Origin: Halisarca cf. caerulea
Lineage: Eukaryota; Porifera; Demospongiae; Chondrillida; Halisarcidae
Direction of reading: 5' to 3'
NCBI GenBank assembly: GCA_963170055.1
Contig: CAUJGJ010000263.1
Coordinates: 1,171,400-1,235,399 of the forward strand
Length of the DNA stretch: 64,000 bases
Of this stretch, positions 48,702 through 59,559 are shown piece by piece. The translations under genes and the position numbers were made by a program. Every line of letters begins with the position of its first letter. Position 1 is the first letter of the stretch. Below the pieces are notes generated by a model. The model searched no databases and had not been told where the DNA came from. It saw only the letters and a list, made by a program, of their open reading frames with translations.

Positions 48702-51438
48702 ATGACGAGAACTGCAAGGCGAGGGAAAGCGGACAAGGAGCATTATCTGCCTTCTTCCTCGTGGGAGGAGATGGTGCAAGGTGATTAAGCTATTTGGGAT
48801 GATTTATGCAGCTATGTGCACCTTGAAATTGAGCTATCTTCGTTTTGTAGCACGTTATATAAGGTAAAGGGGGGGTAATTTGGAACAGCGGGTAATTCGG
48901 AACAGTCAGGCCAAAGGCAGTGTTAACCACAAGCTACATCCGTTATTTCTCGTTTGTATTGTCTCCCATGAAGGGGGAGTTTGGCAGTAGCAAGGATAGT
49001 TGGGTAACTTAACCACAACAAAAGTTACAGGCCCTGTTCCAAATTACCAGTGTGTTCCAAATTACCCCCTTTTACCTTAAACATTATTCATCAAATAAAT
49101 CTCTCTTGCTTTTGTTCTAGTCTGTATCACTTATTTCTTTTACCCTTTGTCTTTGTCTGTATATGTTTCGTGCTACTTTGGACCATGCCGTGTCCTAGTG
49201 CCCTAGTTGGCATGATGCGCGTTAGTACTTGAATTGAATTGAATTTATTATAAGATGGTTGTATATTGTCTGTGTGTTGTGTATCCATGGTTAAGTAGTA
49301 CACAGTGTCTATGGTGTGTCGCACATTATTGCTCAAATTAAGGAATAAAATGTGATACAGTTTTTGGCACACAATAATGGCTTGATCATAAAATGTGGTC
49401 TTTATATTTGCTAATGCTACGTACTTCTAGACCTTCCTAAGCCGAAGAAACGTAAACAAAATTCTCATGAAGGAAAATCTTCATACCCTTCTCCAAAAGA
49501 AGGCAGCACAAAGAAAGGTATTCTATTCATTTTAACAAGTGCAGCGTGTTTGGAGTCTGTGCAGCGTGTTTGGAGTCTGTGCAGCATGTTTGGAGTCTGT
49601 GCAGTCTGTTTGTACAGGGAGACCTCACTTACCTGCACCTCGGATATCCACTCCCTCATCTTCCACAGTGGTTTTATTGAAACAAATCTGCAATAATCCT
49701 ACTGTACACTGTACTACTGCTCCCTCATTTATCCAGTTTCCTCGCTTAATCTGCAATTTCATCCAGAATGGATGTGTGCGGGTGAGTGAGGTCTCACTGT
49801 ATATTGCCTGTCGGTGGATGCAAGCACTCTGCTCATAGCCGACTCTTTCCTCCATGTTTTATCACACAGACTGTCCAACCAATCTGACTACACAGAACTA
49901 ACACTATAAACAGTGAAACCTCTAATCTAACACCCAGTGGGACTTGAAACACCCAGTGGGACTTGAAACACCCAGTACATACGTACTTTAGCTGGCCCAC
50001 AAATTTATTTCTCATTATCAGAAAATTCTTCTTATCAGGACATGATACTACGTATACAGTACTACAGCAAACTAAACAGGGCTCAGAGAATAGTTTGTAC
50101 TAAGCAAGTATTTCTCTCAAGAGTGTTTTTCTTAACAAGATTGACTGTATAGGATACTTTGGGGACAGCATAAATTCGACTAATTTATTCTCTGCTGAGA
50201 GGTTTTTCTCTTTGGTAGGTTCAAAATGTGTTGTGGGAATTATACTGGGAATGTAAGTCGTGTCCTTTGTAGAGAGGTTTATTATACTGTGTCCTTATTT
50301 GGGAGAGTCCACTATCTGAGGTTCACTGTCCTTGAGAAATACCATTTATATTTAGATAGAAAGTCTAGGTACCATGGTTACGCAAATGAAAGACACTATG
50401 GTGGACCACACATGGTAGGGAAGAAGGGGGGAAGGGAAAAAGGAGGGAATGGATCAGGGCCTGTTGGCAGTGACTGGTGGTTCGGCTGCCAAAGGGTCGG
50501 CTATGGGTCTGGAGGTTGCTGGCTCCGGTCTGGTTCAACTGCCTTTTTCCCTTCCCCCCTTCTTCCCTACCATGTGTGGTCCACCATAGTGTCTTTCACC
50601 ATTTATATTTGTTAGGTCATCTGTCCTTTTGTACTGTTTGTGTCCTATGTAAATGACCAAATGGCATAAAAATTGACATCAGATACACAACCATTTTGTT
50701 TAAGGTCACCTTGATGCAAGTTATACACACAATCCACTTCACCTGTAACCATGTTTGCAGTATCTGATGGTTTTGAACAACATGGCAGCAGTGGATCTCA
50801 GAAGAAAACAATGCAAAAGGGTTTTAAATTGAAGGAGAAGAGTGGCGCTGAGGTACAAGCATTGAAACAGACAAAAACAGCTAACAGTGAGGATGTACTG
50901 AAACAGAAGAAGAAAACTAAATTTAATCCCAAGACAAGTGGAGATTTCTCCCTTGAAGTGACAAGAAAAGACAAAAGACTTCAACAATCACACAAAGGGA
51001 ACAGAAGGCAAGGGTGGATGGGTACTTCTGGGAGGCAGGGGAGGGTGGGTACTGCTGGGAGGTGGGGGAGGGTGGGGACTTCTGGGAGGCAGGGGAGCGT
51101 GGGTACTGCTGGGAGGCAGGGGAGGGTGGGGACTTCTGGGAGGCAGGGGAGGGTGGGTGGGGTGGGGAATTCTGGGAGGCAGGGGCAGATGGGAACTTCT
51201 TGGAGCAGGAAACAGAGATCAGAAGAGCAGAGACAACAAAGACACGCAAATGTGGTATGCACAGAATGTGTTCACAAGCATCTGTCACATAAACACTGTG
51301 TGGCTACTAATTTTCACGGATGTATTTTTCACGAATCATCTTGTTGGCAATGTAGTACCTTAGTGATCAGAGGTTTAGTTCATCACAAGCCAATAACTTT
51401 ATTATCCAACATTTTAACCGCAGATCTCTCTCTCTCTT

Positions 51439-51504
<66 letters not shown>

Positions 51505-51745
51505 GATATCACATTGTGTATTGCACCTTGTGTGTACTTACACGTTCATGTACAGTTACATGTACAAATGTGTGGATTGTGTATGCTTCATACCAACCTA
51601 GGTGTGTTTCTGTTGCCGTAAACATGGTCACACTATGTCAGAGTGCCCTACTGCAGACACTACAAAGTGCTTCAAGTGTGGAGCAGTAGACCACATGACT
51701 AAAGAGTGTACAGTGAGAAATGAAGGTAGAAGAGTGGTATATGTT

Positions 51746-51833
<88 letters not shown>

Positions 51834-51962
51834 CTGGTGTAGTCAACCTAATCTTGCTCGTCCATTTTAGAGACTGACATCACCACACTCGGCTAGTGAT
51901 GTCAGTCCTGGCCCCAAAATGACCAAGTAAAATTTGGTCACTAACACCAGACTACACACACA

Positions 51963-52025
<63 letters not shown>

Positions 52026-52194
52026 ACATATGTACGAACAATTTTGCACTATGGTCACATTCCATCAAGTACATGTATTTAACACTTTGATTCTGCAGGT
52101 TTTCCTTTTGCCACCTGCTTCATTTGTAAAGAGGTAGGTCACATAGCTAGAATGTGTCCTGATAATCCAAAGGGCATTTATCCTCAAGGTTTGC

Positions 52195-52250
<56 letters not shown>

Positions 52251-52871
52251 CGTGTGTGTGTGTGTGTGTGTGATCACTTTGAGAATGAGAAAATTCATTA
52301 ATGCATGTATGAAATATGCATGCATACCATGTATTATGGTACTCCCATCTACGCATGTTCATGTACCAGCTTACATTCCTGTCCACCTCTGTACTTTGAC
52401 AGGTGGAGGTTGTAGGTTTTGCGGATCAGTTGAACACAAGAGGGCCAACTGCACTGAACGCGGAAAGTGGAAACAGCACAGTGAACCCGAAGGTACTATA
52501 CATTAATCATGCATAGCCAGATCACAATATCGCCACCTTTATTCGGGGACTATGTCACCAGTCGACCTAGTTCCCAAATAAAGAAGGCGATATTACAGTC
52601 CAGCTACGCAAGACTAATGTACATGGCAAGCTCCCAGGCTCATTTCCAGATTGATCTTTCTGTTTTTTTGAATGCCAGCCTGTCCAAATTGTAAATTAGT
52701 ACAGAATGGCGTGGAATGAGGACTAGCAAGTGTCCACATGCATGAAATGTTCTTCACCATTCCACAGGTCTACCCACCATGACTGGAGGGAGTGCTGATG
52801 CTGACTTACAGTCCAGGAAACAATCTCTCAGGAAGAAGACACAGCCAACCAGGAAAATTGTCACTTTTTAG
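48702..52871 (+). CDS. ZCCHC9: Zinc finger CCHC domain-containing protein 9
   Basis: Seven exons: 48702-48780, 49431-49517, 50761-51254, 51602-51725, 52099-52188, 52403-52492, 52768-52871; 355 aa against about 271 in human. It starts MTRTARRGKADKEHYLPSSW, then a Lys-rich region. Four CCHC knuckles follow: CFCCRKHGHTMSEC, CFKCGAVDHMTKEC, CFICKEVGHIARMC and CRFCGSVEHKRANC, with PDNPKGIYP between the third and fourth, and the end TRKIVTF. The human protein is nuclear/nucleolar and implicated in rRNA-related RNA binding. The extra length is a coding minisatellite (51014-51190) just before the first knuckle. The donor of exon 3 at 51254 (GTATGC) is chosen because it alone keeps HANV-VCFCC in frame. 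Intron 2 holds a MITE, a dispersed repeat and a perfect 57-base-arm palindrome. Confidence 0.9.
49543..49612. repeat. 20-base tandem repeat, about 3.5 copies
   Basis: Unit GTGCAGCGTGTTTGGAGTCT, directly left of the MITE at 49615. Confidence 0.9.
49615..49799. mobile_element. MITE with CAGGGAGACCTCACTTACC ends (pogo/Tigger-like), ZCCHC9 intron 2
   Basis: The left end CAGGGAGACCTCACTTACC mirrors the right end GGGTGAGTGAGGTCTCACTG. TA flanks both sides. The interior CTTCCACAGTGGTTTTATTG matches the element at 46383, so both belong to one family. Confidence 0.7.
50145..50335 (+). repeat. Dispersed repeat, copy 2, ZCCHC9 intron 2
   Basis: The ordered blocks ACTTTGGGGACAG, GGTTCAAAATG and ATTATACTGGGA match the inverted copy at 47785. 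Confidence 0.65.
50387..50598. mobile_element. Foldback element with perfect 57-base arms, ZCCHC9 intron 2
   Basis: Arms 50387-50443 and 50542-50598 are exact reverse complements (57 of 57). They begin TGAAAGACACTATGGTGGAC and enclose a 98-base GC-richer spacer. Identity of the arms implies recent origin or gene conversion. Confidence 0.9.
51014..51190 (+). repeat. 27-base coding minisatellite inside ZCCHC9 exon 3
   Basis: About six copies of a 27-base unit (GGGAGGCAGGGGAGGGTGGG plus ACTTCT or TACTGCT) encode a GTSGRQGRV nonapeptide repeat. The unit length is a multiple of three, so the frame survives copy-number change. Confidence 0.85.
51443..51502. repeat. (TG)n microsatellite, ZCCHC9 intron 3
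   Basis: TG run about 100 bases before the exon 4 acceptor. Confidence 0.9.
51749..51829. repeat. (CA)n microsatellite, left part, ZCCHC9 intron 4
   Basis: CA run interrupted by the foldback element at 51830. Confidence 0.95.
51830..51954. mobile_element. Foldback MITE, TAGTCTGG family, inserted in a CA array
   Basis: The ends TAGTCTGGTGT and ACACCAGACTA mirror each other, and an inner hairpin GACTGACATCAC/GTGATGTCAGTC occupies the centre. Flanks are CA on both sides, compatible with insertion into the microsatellite. Ends resemble those at 30674 and 24578. Confidence 0.65.
51955..52027. repeat. (CA)n microsatellite, right part, ZCCHC9 intron 4
   Basis: Continuation of the CA array after the foldback element. 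Confidence 0.9.
52196..52272. repeat. (TG)n microsatellite near the ZCCHC9 exon 5 donor
   Basis: The intron begins GTTTGCATTGTGTGTG, so the array starts about eight bases in. Confidence 0.9.
52526..52594. mobile_element. Small foldback element, ZCCHC9 intron 6
   Basis: Imperfect 27-base arms, AATATCGCCACCTTTATTC to GACTA and back from TAGTTCCC to GGCGATATT, around a 15-base loop. Confidence 0.6.
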
Positions 52872-53064
52872 CATAATATTACACACCAGAAAATGTGTTA
52901 TAATTATTATTCACCAGATAAACAACAACTTCACACACGTGCACGTGTGACAAACTATGATATGAATGCATGGGCATGTTTAAGCAAATGCTGCAATAAG
53001 AAAACGATGCACCCTAGAAACTAATTGTCAGGATATGCTGCTCCAGTTTTGTAAAAGCTAACAG

Positions 53065-55658
53065 TTAGTCGCCCTCTTCGTCATGTGAGTGTTGTTCAGC
53101 TGGGCTAGGAGATCTCGAGCGCTGGTTACTTGGACTAGGAGATCTGGAACGTGAAGGAGACTTTGTGTCATTGCGAGCCTCTGGTTCAGGACTGTATGAG
53201 TCTGCACGTCTTTGCGTGTCCATTTCTCTGTCCTTGTCCTGAGATGGGGAACGGGATCTGGAGTGGGATTTTCTCCTTTCTGGAGAATGAGATCTGGAAT
53301 GAGACCTCCTTTCAGCTGAGCGAGATCTGGAATGGGACCTCCTTCTTCCAGCCGAGCGAGATCTGGAACGAGAACGAGACCTAGATCTGGAATGGGACCT
53401 AGATCTTGACCGGGACCTTCTCCTTGGAGACCGAGACCTGGTTCTGGACCTGGACCGAGACCTGGACCGACTGCCTTTTGAATCCTATAGAGTAACCAAT
53501 AAAACTCTTCACTCCTATATCACACCAAACACCACCACTTTACTACCGCACACCGAACACCACCCCTCCCATAATGCACTCTGATGCCACTCCTCCCACA
53601 CACAAACATACATCAATAAGCCTGATCTTCTTCCCATTGATGTCATAGCCATCATACTTATCAAGAGCTCTTAGCATATCATCTCGAGTGGCAAATTCAA
53701 CAACACTGTTGAGTGGAGTAGAACATCAGTACTCAAAGACACACGTCCCACAATGCCCAGTTCTACTCACGCTTCCCCTGTTCTCGGCTTGTGGGCATCA
53801 GCATAGGTCACCTCTCCTGCTTTACGCAGCAAGTCCTTCAAATCCTGAGCAAGGAAGCATTGAAAGATGACTCAACTATCACAACACACACGGAATATAC
53901 TCCTTCAATGGAATTGTGCAATACATGAGCTATAGATTTTATGGACACAATAGTTATATTATGCACTATACTAATGTGATACATATTATCAGTTTAAGAC
54001 TCATCATGTTCCAACTGACTCTCAAACCCTGCAAAAGTGTCAAGACCTACATACGTACACAAGTGGCCTTTGTCAAACTACAGCTAGTCAACCAACCCCA
54101 CAACTTACCCCCACAATGGTTGTTTACTGCATTAGCAGAACCAAGAGTAAAACACTTGTTTTAGCTCCCAAGAGAGAGACTGTGTGGTACTACACCACAC
54201 CGAGACTTCAACGCGTGCCACACACAAGTATGTAACTGGATTCATGCTCGTGCCTACATCACAGTAATCTCGACTCTGATAAAGCTTTAGTACAGCTAGA
54301 ACCGAGTACAGGTCTTTCCCCATAGACTGAGAGCACCCAGAGACGAGGTGAGGGAGAGAGGGCGACACACTAGACAGCCACACAGAGGTACCACCAGACA
54401 CGAGGTGAGGGAGCGACACACTAGAGAGCCACACAGAGGTACCAGCAGATGACGCAACGGCAGGTAGGGGGGCTGTGTGGCATGTACTGCACAAAATTTT
54501 TAAAAATAAACGAAATATTGAATTTCTGCAGCACAACCAAGCTACATGGACATCGCATGTACATACACATATATGCAGGCATGAATGTACACGACACACA
54601 CACACAATACACCTGAGCACATAATATATGTTGAAGCAAGGTTTTGCACACATTCAGTACAACAATGACACTACAAAGTGTATAAGATGCATTGATAGTG
54701 AGGCTGGTCCCATCCGGAATACCCAGATCAGCATCTTCAAACACACGTAGGGCAACACTGCATTCTTTACCAGTAGGAGATCTGAGGACTGTGCTGAAAG
54801 CAGCACCGTACACATGCAAGTTCACACATACACAACATGTATTCATGTGTCGCTGATGCTGACGGACAGCATGCATCAAACAACTACAAGGTCTCTACCT
54901 GCCAGCTGACTCGGCTCGAAAGGTTCTCAACAAGTAAGCGATAATCAGTTCTGGTTGGGGGGCCATAACGACTGCTGCAAGATCAAAGAAAAGGATAGAA
55001 TTAGTAACACTTACCTACAAATTGATCTGGACATTCATCTGTTATGCAGTGAAAATGTCACAATGAAATGGAAACAACAACCAGACTGTTGCATGAAGCA
55101 GTACTAGATTCAGAAAAACCTTACAGTGCACCCATCACAGTAAATGTGTTACTCCATCAATTGTTATACTCACTTGGAGGAGAAGGGTCTACCACCACCT
55201 CCACGGTAGCCACCACCTCTGGGTCCCATATCTCGCCCTCTTCCACCCATAGAACCACCTCCTCGTCTACCAGACCCTCGTGCATGCTCCACAATGATCC
55301 TGTGGGGACACAACAAGAGTGTAAAGAACTGTGGGAAGACCAGTAAGTGAAGAACTCTGACCTTTCGCCCAAGAAGTCCCGACCGTTCATTTCATAGACT
55401 GCGTCATCGGCATCACGTGAATCGTCAAATTCCTACAAAATGGCGACTCAGTGTCAATTGTAAAATGCATAAAATTTCTCAAGTTTACTTCAATAATTGG
55501 CTGTACAACTTATGAAAATGATCTGCACTTACAATAAATCCAAATCCATCTTTCAAATGTATGTCTCTTATGTATCCAAACGGCCGAAAGCATTTCTCGA
55601 CATCTCTCTCGCGAGTGCGATAGGGGAGACGACCAAGATAAACACGACAACCGCTCAT
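53065..55658 (-). CDS. SR splicing factor with two RRMs (SRSF4/5/6 type)
   Basis: Seven exons on the minus strand: 55658-55533, 55432-55362, 55299-55174, 54974-54899, 53844-53771, 53705-53612, 53484-53065; 328 aa. RRM1 (residues 3-72) has RNP2 CRVYLGRL and RNP1 KDGFGFIEF. A Gly/Arg hinge of about 40 residues follows. RRM2 carries the SR-protein invariant heptapeptide SWQDLKD, which is split by an intron. The C terminus is an RS domain of about 130 residues ([15 protein letters not shown] and similar) ending EEGD. These nuclear proteins bind exonic enhancers, recruit U1/U2AF and are phosphorylated by SRPK and CLK kinases. The RRM2 intron (54898-53845) is by far the longest and may hide a regulatory exon. 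Tail-to-tail with ZCCHC9, with 193 bases between stops. Confidence 0.93.
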
Positions 55659-55824
55659 CACTAGCTGTGGGAAGAAGTGTAAAGAAATGAAACATATTTC
55701 TCACAAGTTATGAAGAATTCAATCTGTGATCGTGACAAAAGACCAACCTCTTCGAAAAACAATGAAGTGTGACGCCTTCTCACCACCACGTTCTGGATCA
55801 CGTGCTACTCCACAAAGATAAAAA
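55659..55824. promoter_or_regulatory. Bidirectional promoter SRSF-type / SYNJ2BP
   Basis: The divergent starts are 166 bases apart. A CACGTG E-box lies at 55799-55804, 20 bases before the SYNJ2BP ATG. No TATA box is evident. Confidence 0.65.
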
Positions 55825-57342
55825 ATGGCTGACAGTGGGTACACTTCCGAGGGAAATAATATTCAAACCATTGTCCTCGAAAAAGGCGAAACAGGTTTGT
55901 GAAATTGAGGTCATCGTTATACTTCTCAAGATTTTGGTATGCGTCTATCATGGAAGATTCGTATTCGTTGTTTTCTGGTAGGGTATGGATTCAACATAAG
56001 AGGCGGAACTGACAACTGTCATGTTGGCGATGATCCCGGAATATTTGTGACTTCAATGAGACCAGATGGAGCAGCAGCAAAGGACGGCAGACTTAAAAAG
56101 GGTGATAGAATCATATCTGTAAGTCTGCTTCCACGTTATTCTCTTGCACCGTTAGTGAATGTGGAATGGTTTGTTGAAGGTAAACGGACGAAACATAGCA
56201 AAGGTCACCCACGAAATTGCTGTAAATGCTTTCCGCGTGGCATCCGAAAAAGTTGTACTAGTCTTTGAGAGTGGAGCCGAATTAAAGATCAAGGTTGTTG
56301 TGTGTGTGTGTGTGTGTGTATTTCATACTGTCCCATGTTTGTTGCTTTAAAGTGCCAATTTTGTACAGAGACAATTGGAAGGCCGAGATGCAGTGAAAGA
56401 AGACGCAGTCATAACCAATGTACATCTGAAAAATATGAATGACACCTCATCTTACAGGGTGAGTGTGCATGGATGCCTGTGTGAGCTAACTGCGTACCCA
56501 CCACTGGTGAATTCACCACGTGTATTCTTGTGGTGAGACCAAGGGGTCCACAACTTGGTGCAATCTCGTACACATCGAGTGAAATCTCAAGTGAAATCCT
56601 GAAATTTTGTGCAATCTTGAAATCTGCAATCCCCCGTACGCGTTTGAAATCCTGTGAAAAATCTTCGCCAAAATCCCAGAATCACTAACAAAATCTTGAA
56701 ATCTTGCCTGAAATCCTGAAATCTTATCTGAGATCTGAAAATCTTAGGGGAAATCTTGAAATCTTGAAAGGCAGAATCTTGCGAAATCTTTGCAATCTTA
56801 GTGCAATCTTTGAAATCTTGTGCAATCTCAGTGGGATTGCAGAATCATATTACCTAGTTGCGGACCCCTTGGGTGAGACCTATGTATCAACAGCTTGTCT
56901 AGTGTAGCCTACTCTTTCCGCCATGTTCATGGGTGGGCAGAAGGGGTCGGCTAAGGCTGACTAGAATGAACAGCAGTGGGCTTTATACAAGGGCCCTGCT
57001 ACAGAGGTACATTAGTGTCACTGATTTGGCATGGCATGGGGTCAGCCTAAAGTGGTCTCTATAGACAGGTGGTCCTTGTATAGAGGTAGTTTTTAAGGCT
57101 GTACAGTTTCGTTCAGGACAAGCTGTGAATGCTCTACTTGTGTGTCTCTTTTACTGTTGGTCATGTCTTCGAGTTGTCTGTTCTTGGCGTCCCCACAGGC
57201 TCAATCAGTCAGGTCCACAGGCACTATATCAAGATACTACAAAGTGATTATATTCGGTGCAGCCTCAGTAGTTGCTGTGTACTTTGTATACAGGTCAGGC
57301 TGGGTTCAATCTCTCTGGAGGAGGATGGTAGGCAAGCGATGA
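55825..57342 (+). CDS. SYNJ2BP: Synaptojanin-2-binding protein (OMP25), mitochondrial outer-membrane PDZ protein
   Basis: Five exons: 55825-55894, 55982-56118, 56180-56293, 56369-56458, 57199-57342; 184 aa (human 145). One PDZ domain spans about residues 13-105: the carboxylate loop reads GYGFNIRGG (GLGF position), followed by [26 protein letters not shown] and [15 protein letters not shown]. After a hydrophilic linker the C terminus has one hydrophobic helix ([16 protein letters not shown]) and a basic end, [16 protein letters not shown]. This is a tail anchor typical of the mitochondrial outer membrane. In mammals the protein binds C-terminal motifs of synaptojanin-2 and ER partners such as RRBP1. 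The ATG at 55825 is the first in frame after stops. Intron 4 hosts a hAT-type MITE, and intron 3 begins with a short GT repeat. Confidence 0.88.
56540..56871. mobile_element. hAT-type MITE with perfect 8-base target duplication, SYNJ2BP intron 4
   Basis: The ends CAAGGGGTCCACAACTTGGT and ACCTAGTTGCGGACCCCTTG are inverted repeats with three differences. GGTGAGAC is duplicated exactly on both sides (56532-56539 and 56872-56879). An 8-base duplication with CA-GGG ends is the hAT hallmark. The interior is a degenerate array of GAAATCTTG / AAATCCTGAAATC units, without coding capacity. Confidence 0.88.
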
Positions 57343-58127
57343 GGCTAGTGTGGACACCAACAGAACTACTGAATAGTTTTTCATTGTTTCTTTATGTTAA
57401 TGCATGCGTCTTGTTGTATAGTGCTCTAGCTGTACTGAGTTGTAGCGCACACACACAGTTGTGATATACTTCTACATATATTATATCTGCATACATTGTA
57501 TGATTACCTCAATGTGTGGTACTATGAGTCTGTTGGACTATGGAGTGTGCATTAGGTAGGAATAACAGCAGTCTGCCCGCCGGCTCATACAATGGGCTCT
57601 TGTTAAACACAAACCCTAGGGATCAAGAAAAATTCCTTATATCCACAATATTCTAAAATATATTAATACTGTGTAGAGTATGGTAGTACTCTTTATGAGG
57701 GACGAAACAAATACTAAATGAGCACCCATACATTTGGGCTCAGGGTAACATAGTCATGGTGGCCTGTGTTTTCAGGGGGGGGGGGGGGGGGGGTAGAATT
57801 TTCACAAATTGATGCCTGGGAAGCATGCATGTTTGGGTTTGTATTTTACGAATGGAGGAACCAAATAGTCTGGGTAACTTTTTATGATTGTATCTCAAAT
57901 ATTGGTTAACTCATAAATCTCCGAGAACATGGACAATTCCACTATGTTCAGTATACTATAAGGTTAACATTTATTGCAATAAATAAGTGTTGGACACAAT
58001 ATACAAGTCAGATCGTAAGGAAATTCACAACAACACCACTCTTGACCCAATGCATGCTCAGTGTGGACCACAACAGGAGGAAAAAACTAGCTCATTACCT
58101 CCAATTTACAAGTATGAAGTGGAAATT
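57343..58127. other. Convergent gap between SYNJ2BP and ADAT3
   Basis: It contains the SYNJ2BP 3' UTR, a run of about 17 Gs near 57777, and a palindromic TTTATTGCAATAAA at 57970-57983 that offers AATAAA on both strands. I see no other gene. Confidence 0.6.
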
Positions 58128-59490
58128 CTACACAGCATTTTTCTCTGATGATGTAACATTTTGGCATTTTGCATACTCCACGTGGCTGTAGACCTCAAAG
58201 TGGTGGTTCAGTCCCTTCTGACAGTGGATGAGGAACTTGCTGCCGAGACCTCCAGCCAATGGATCTGGTACACCATAGAACACACGTTGAATGCGGGAGT
58301 GTAGAAGTGCCATAGAACACCTGCCAAGGGACAAAATGTTAAAAGTGCAGCAAACACTACCAGCACCTACCCCACAGCAGACACTACCAGCACCCACCCC
58401 ACAGCACACACTACCAGCACCCACCCCACAGCACACACTACCAGCACCCACTACCAGCACCCACCCCACAGCACACAACAGCAGCACCCACCCCACAGCA
58501 GACACTACCAGTACCTACCCCACAGCACACACCACCAGCACCCACCCCACAGCACACACTACCAGCACCCACCCCACAGCACACACCAGCAGCATCCACC
58601 CCACAGCAGACACTACCAGCACCCACCCCACAGCACACACTACCAGCACCCACCCCACAGCACACAACAGCAGCACCCACCCCACAGCAGACACTACCAG
58701 TACCTACCCCACAGCACACACCACCAGCACCCACCCCACAGCACACACTACCAGCACCCACCCCACAGCACACACCAGCAGCATCCACCCCACAGCAGAC
58801 ACTACCAGCACCTACCCCACAGCACACACCAGCACCCACCCCACAGCACACACTACCAGCACCCACCCCACAGCACACACTACCAGCACCCACCCCACAG
58901 CACACACTACCAGCACCCACCCCACAGCACACACTACCAGCACCCACCCCATAGCACACACTACCAGCACCCACCCCACAGCACACACTACCAGCACCCA
59001 CTACCAGCACCCACCCCACAGCACACACTACCAGCACCCACCCCACAGCACACACTACCAACACCCACCCCACAGCACACACTACCAGCACCTACCCCAC
59101 AGCACACACTACCAGCACCCACCCCACAGCACAAACCAGCACCTACCCCACAGTACACACTACCAGCACCCACCCCACAGCAAACACTACCAGCACCCAC
59201 CCCACAGCAAACACCACCAGCACCCACCCCACAGCACACACCAGCAGCACCCACCCCACAGCACACACTACCAGCACCTATCCTGGTGCAGCAGACCTTA
59301 TGAATATGTACACATCATCTAACCAATTGCAACTTAAAAGTTTGACTGTAGTAGCACCTTAAATAAAGGGAATGGAAACCTGTACTTACCACAGGTACTT
59401 ACCAACACTGCTGGTTTTATGTATTGTGCACATGAGGTAGAGACAGAATTTGGAGTATATATGCACTATCTGGGGGTATGTAGATACCAG

Positions 59491-59559
<69 letters not shown>

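Noticed and set aside
58291..59322. 343-codon plus frame and 217-codon minus frame rich in Thr/His/Pro or Gly/Val/Cys
   Set aside because: 27-base minisatellite in the ADAT3 intron, open in several frames by periodicity.
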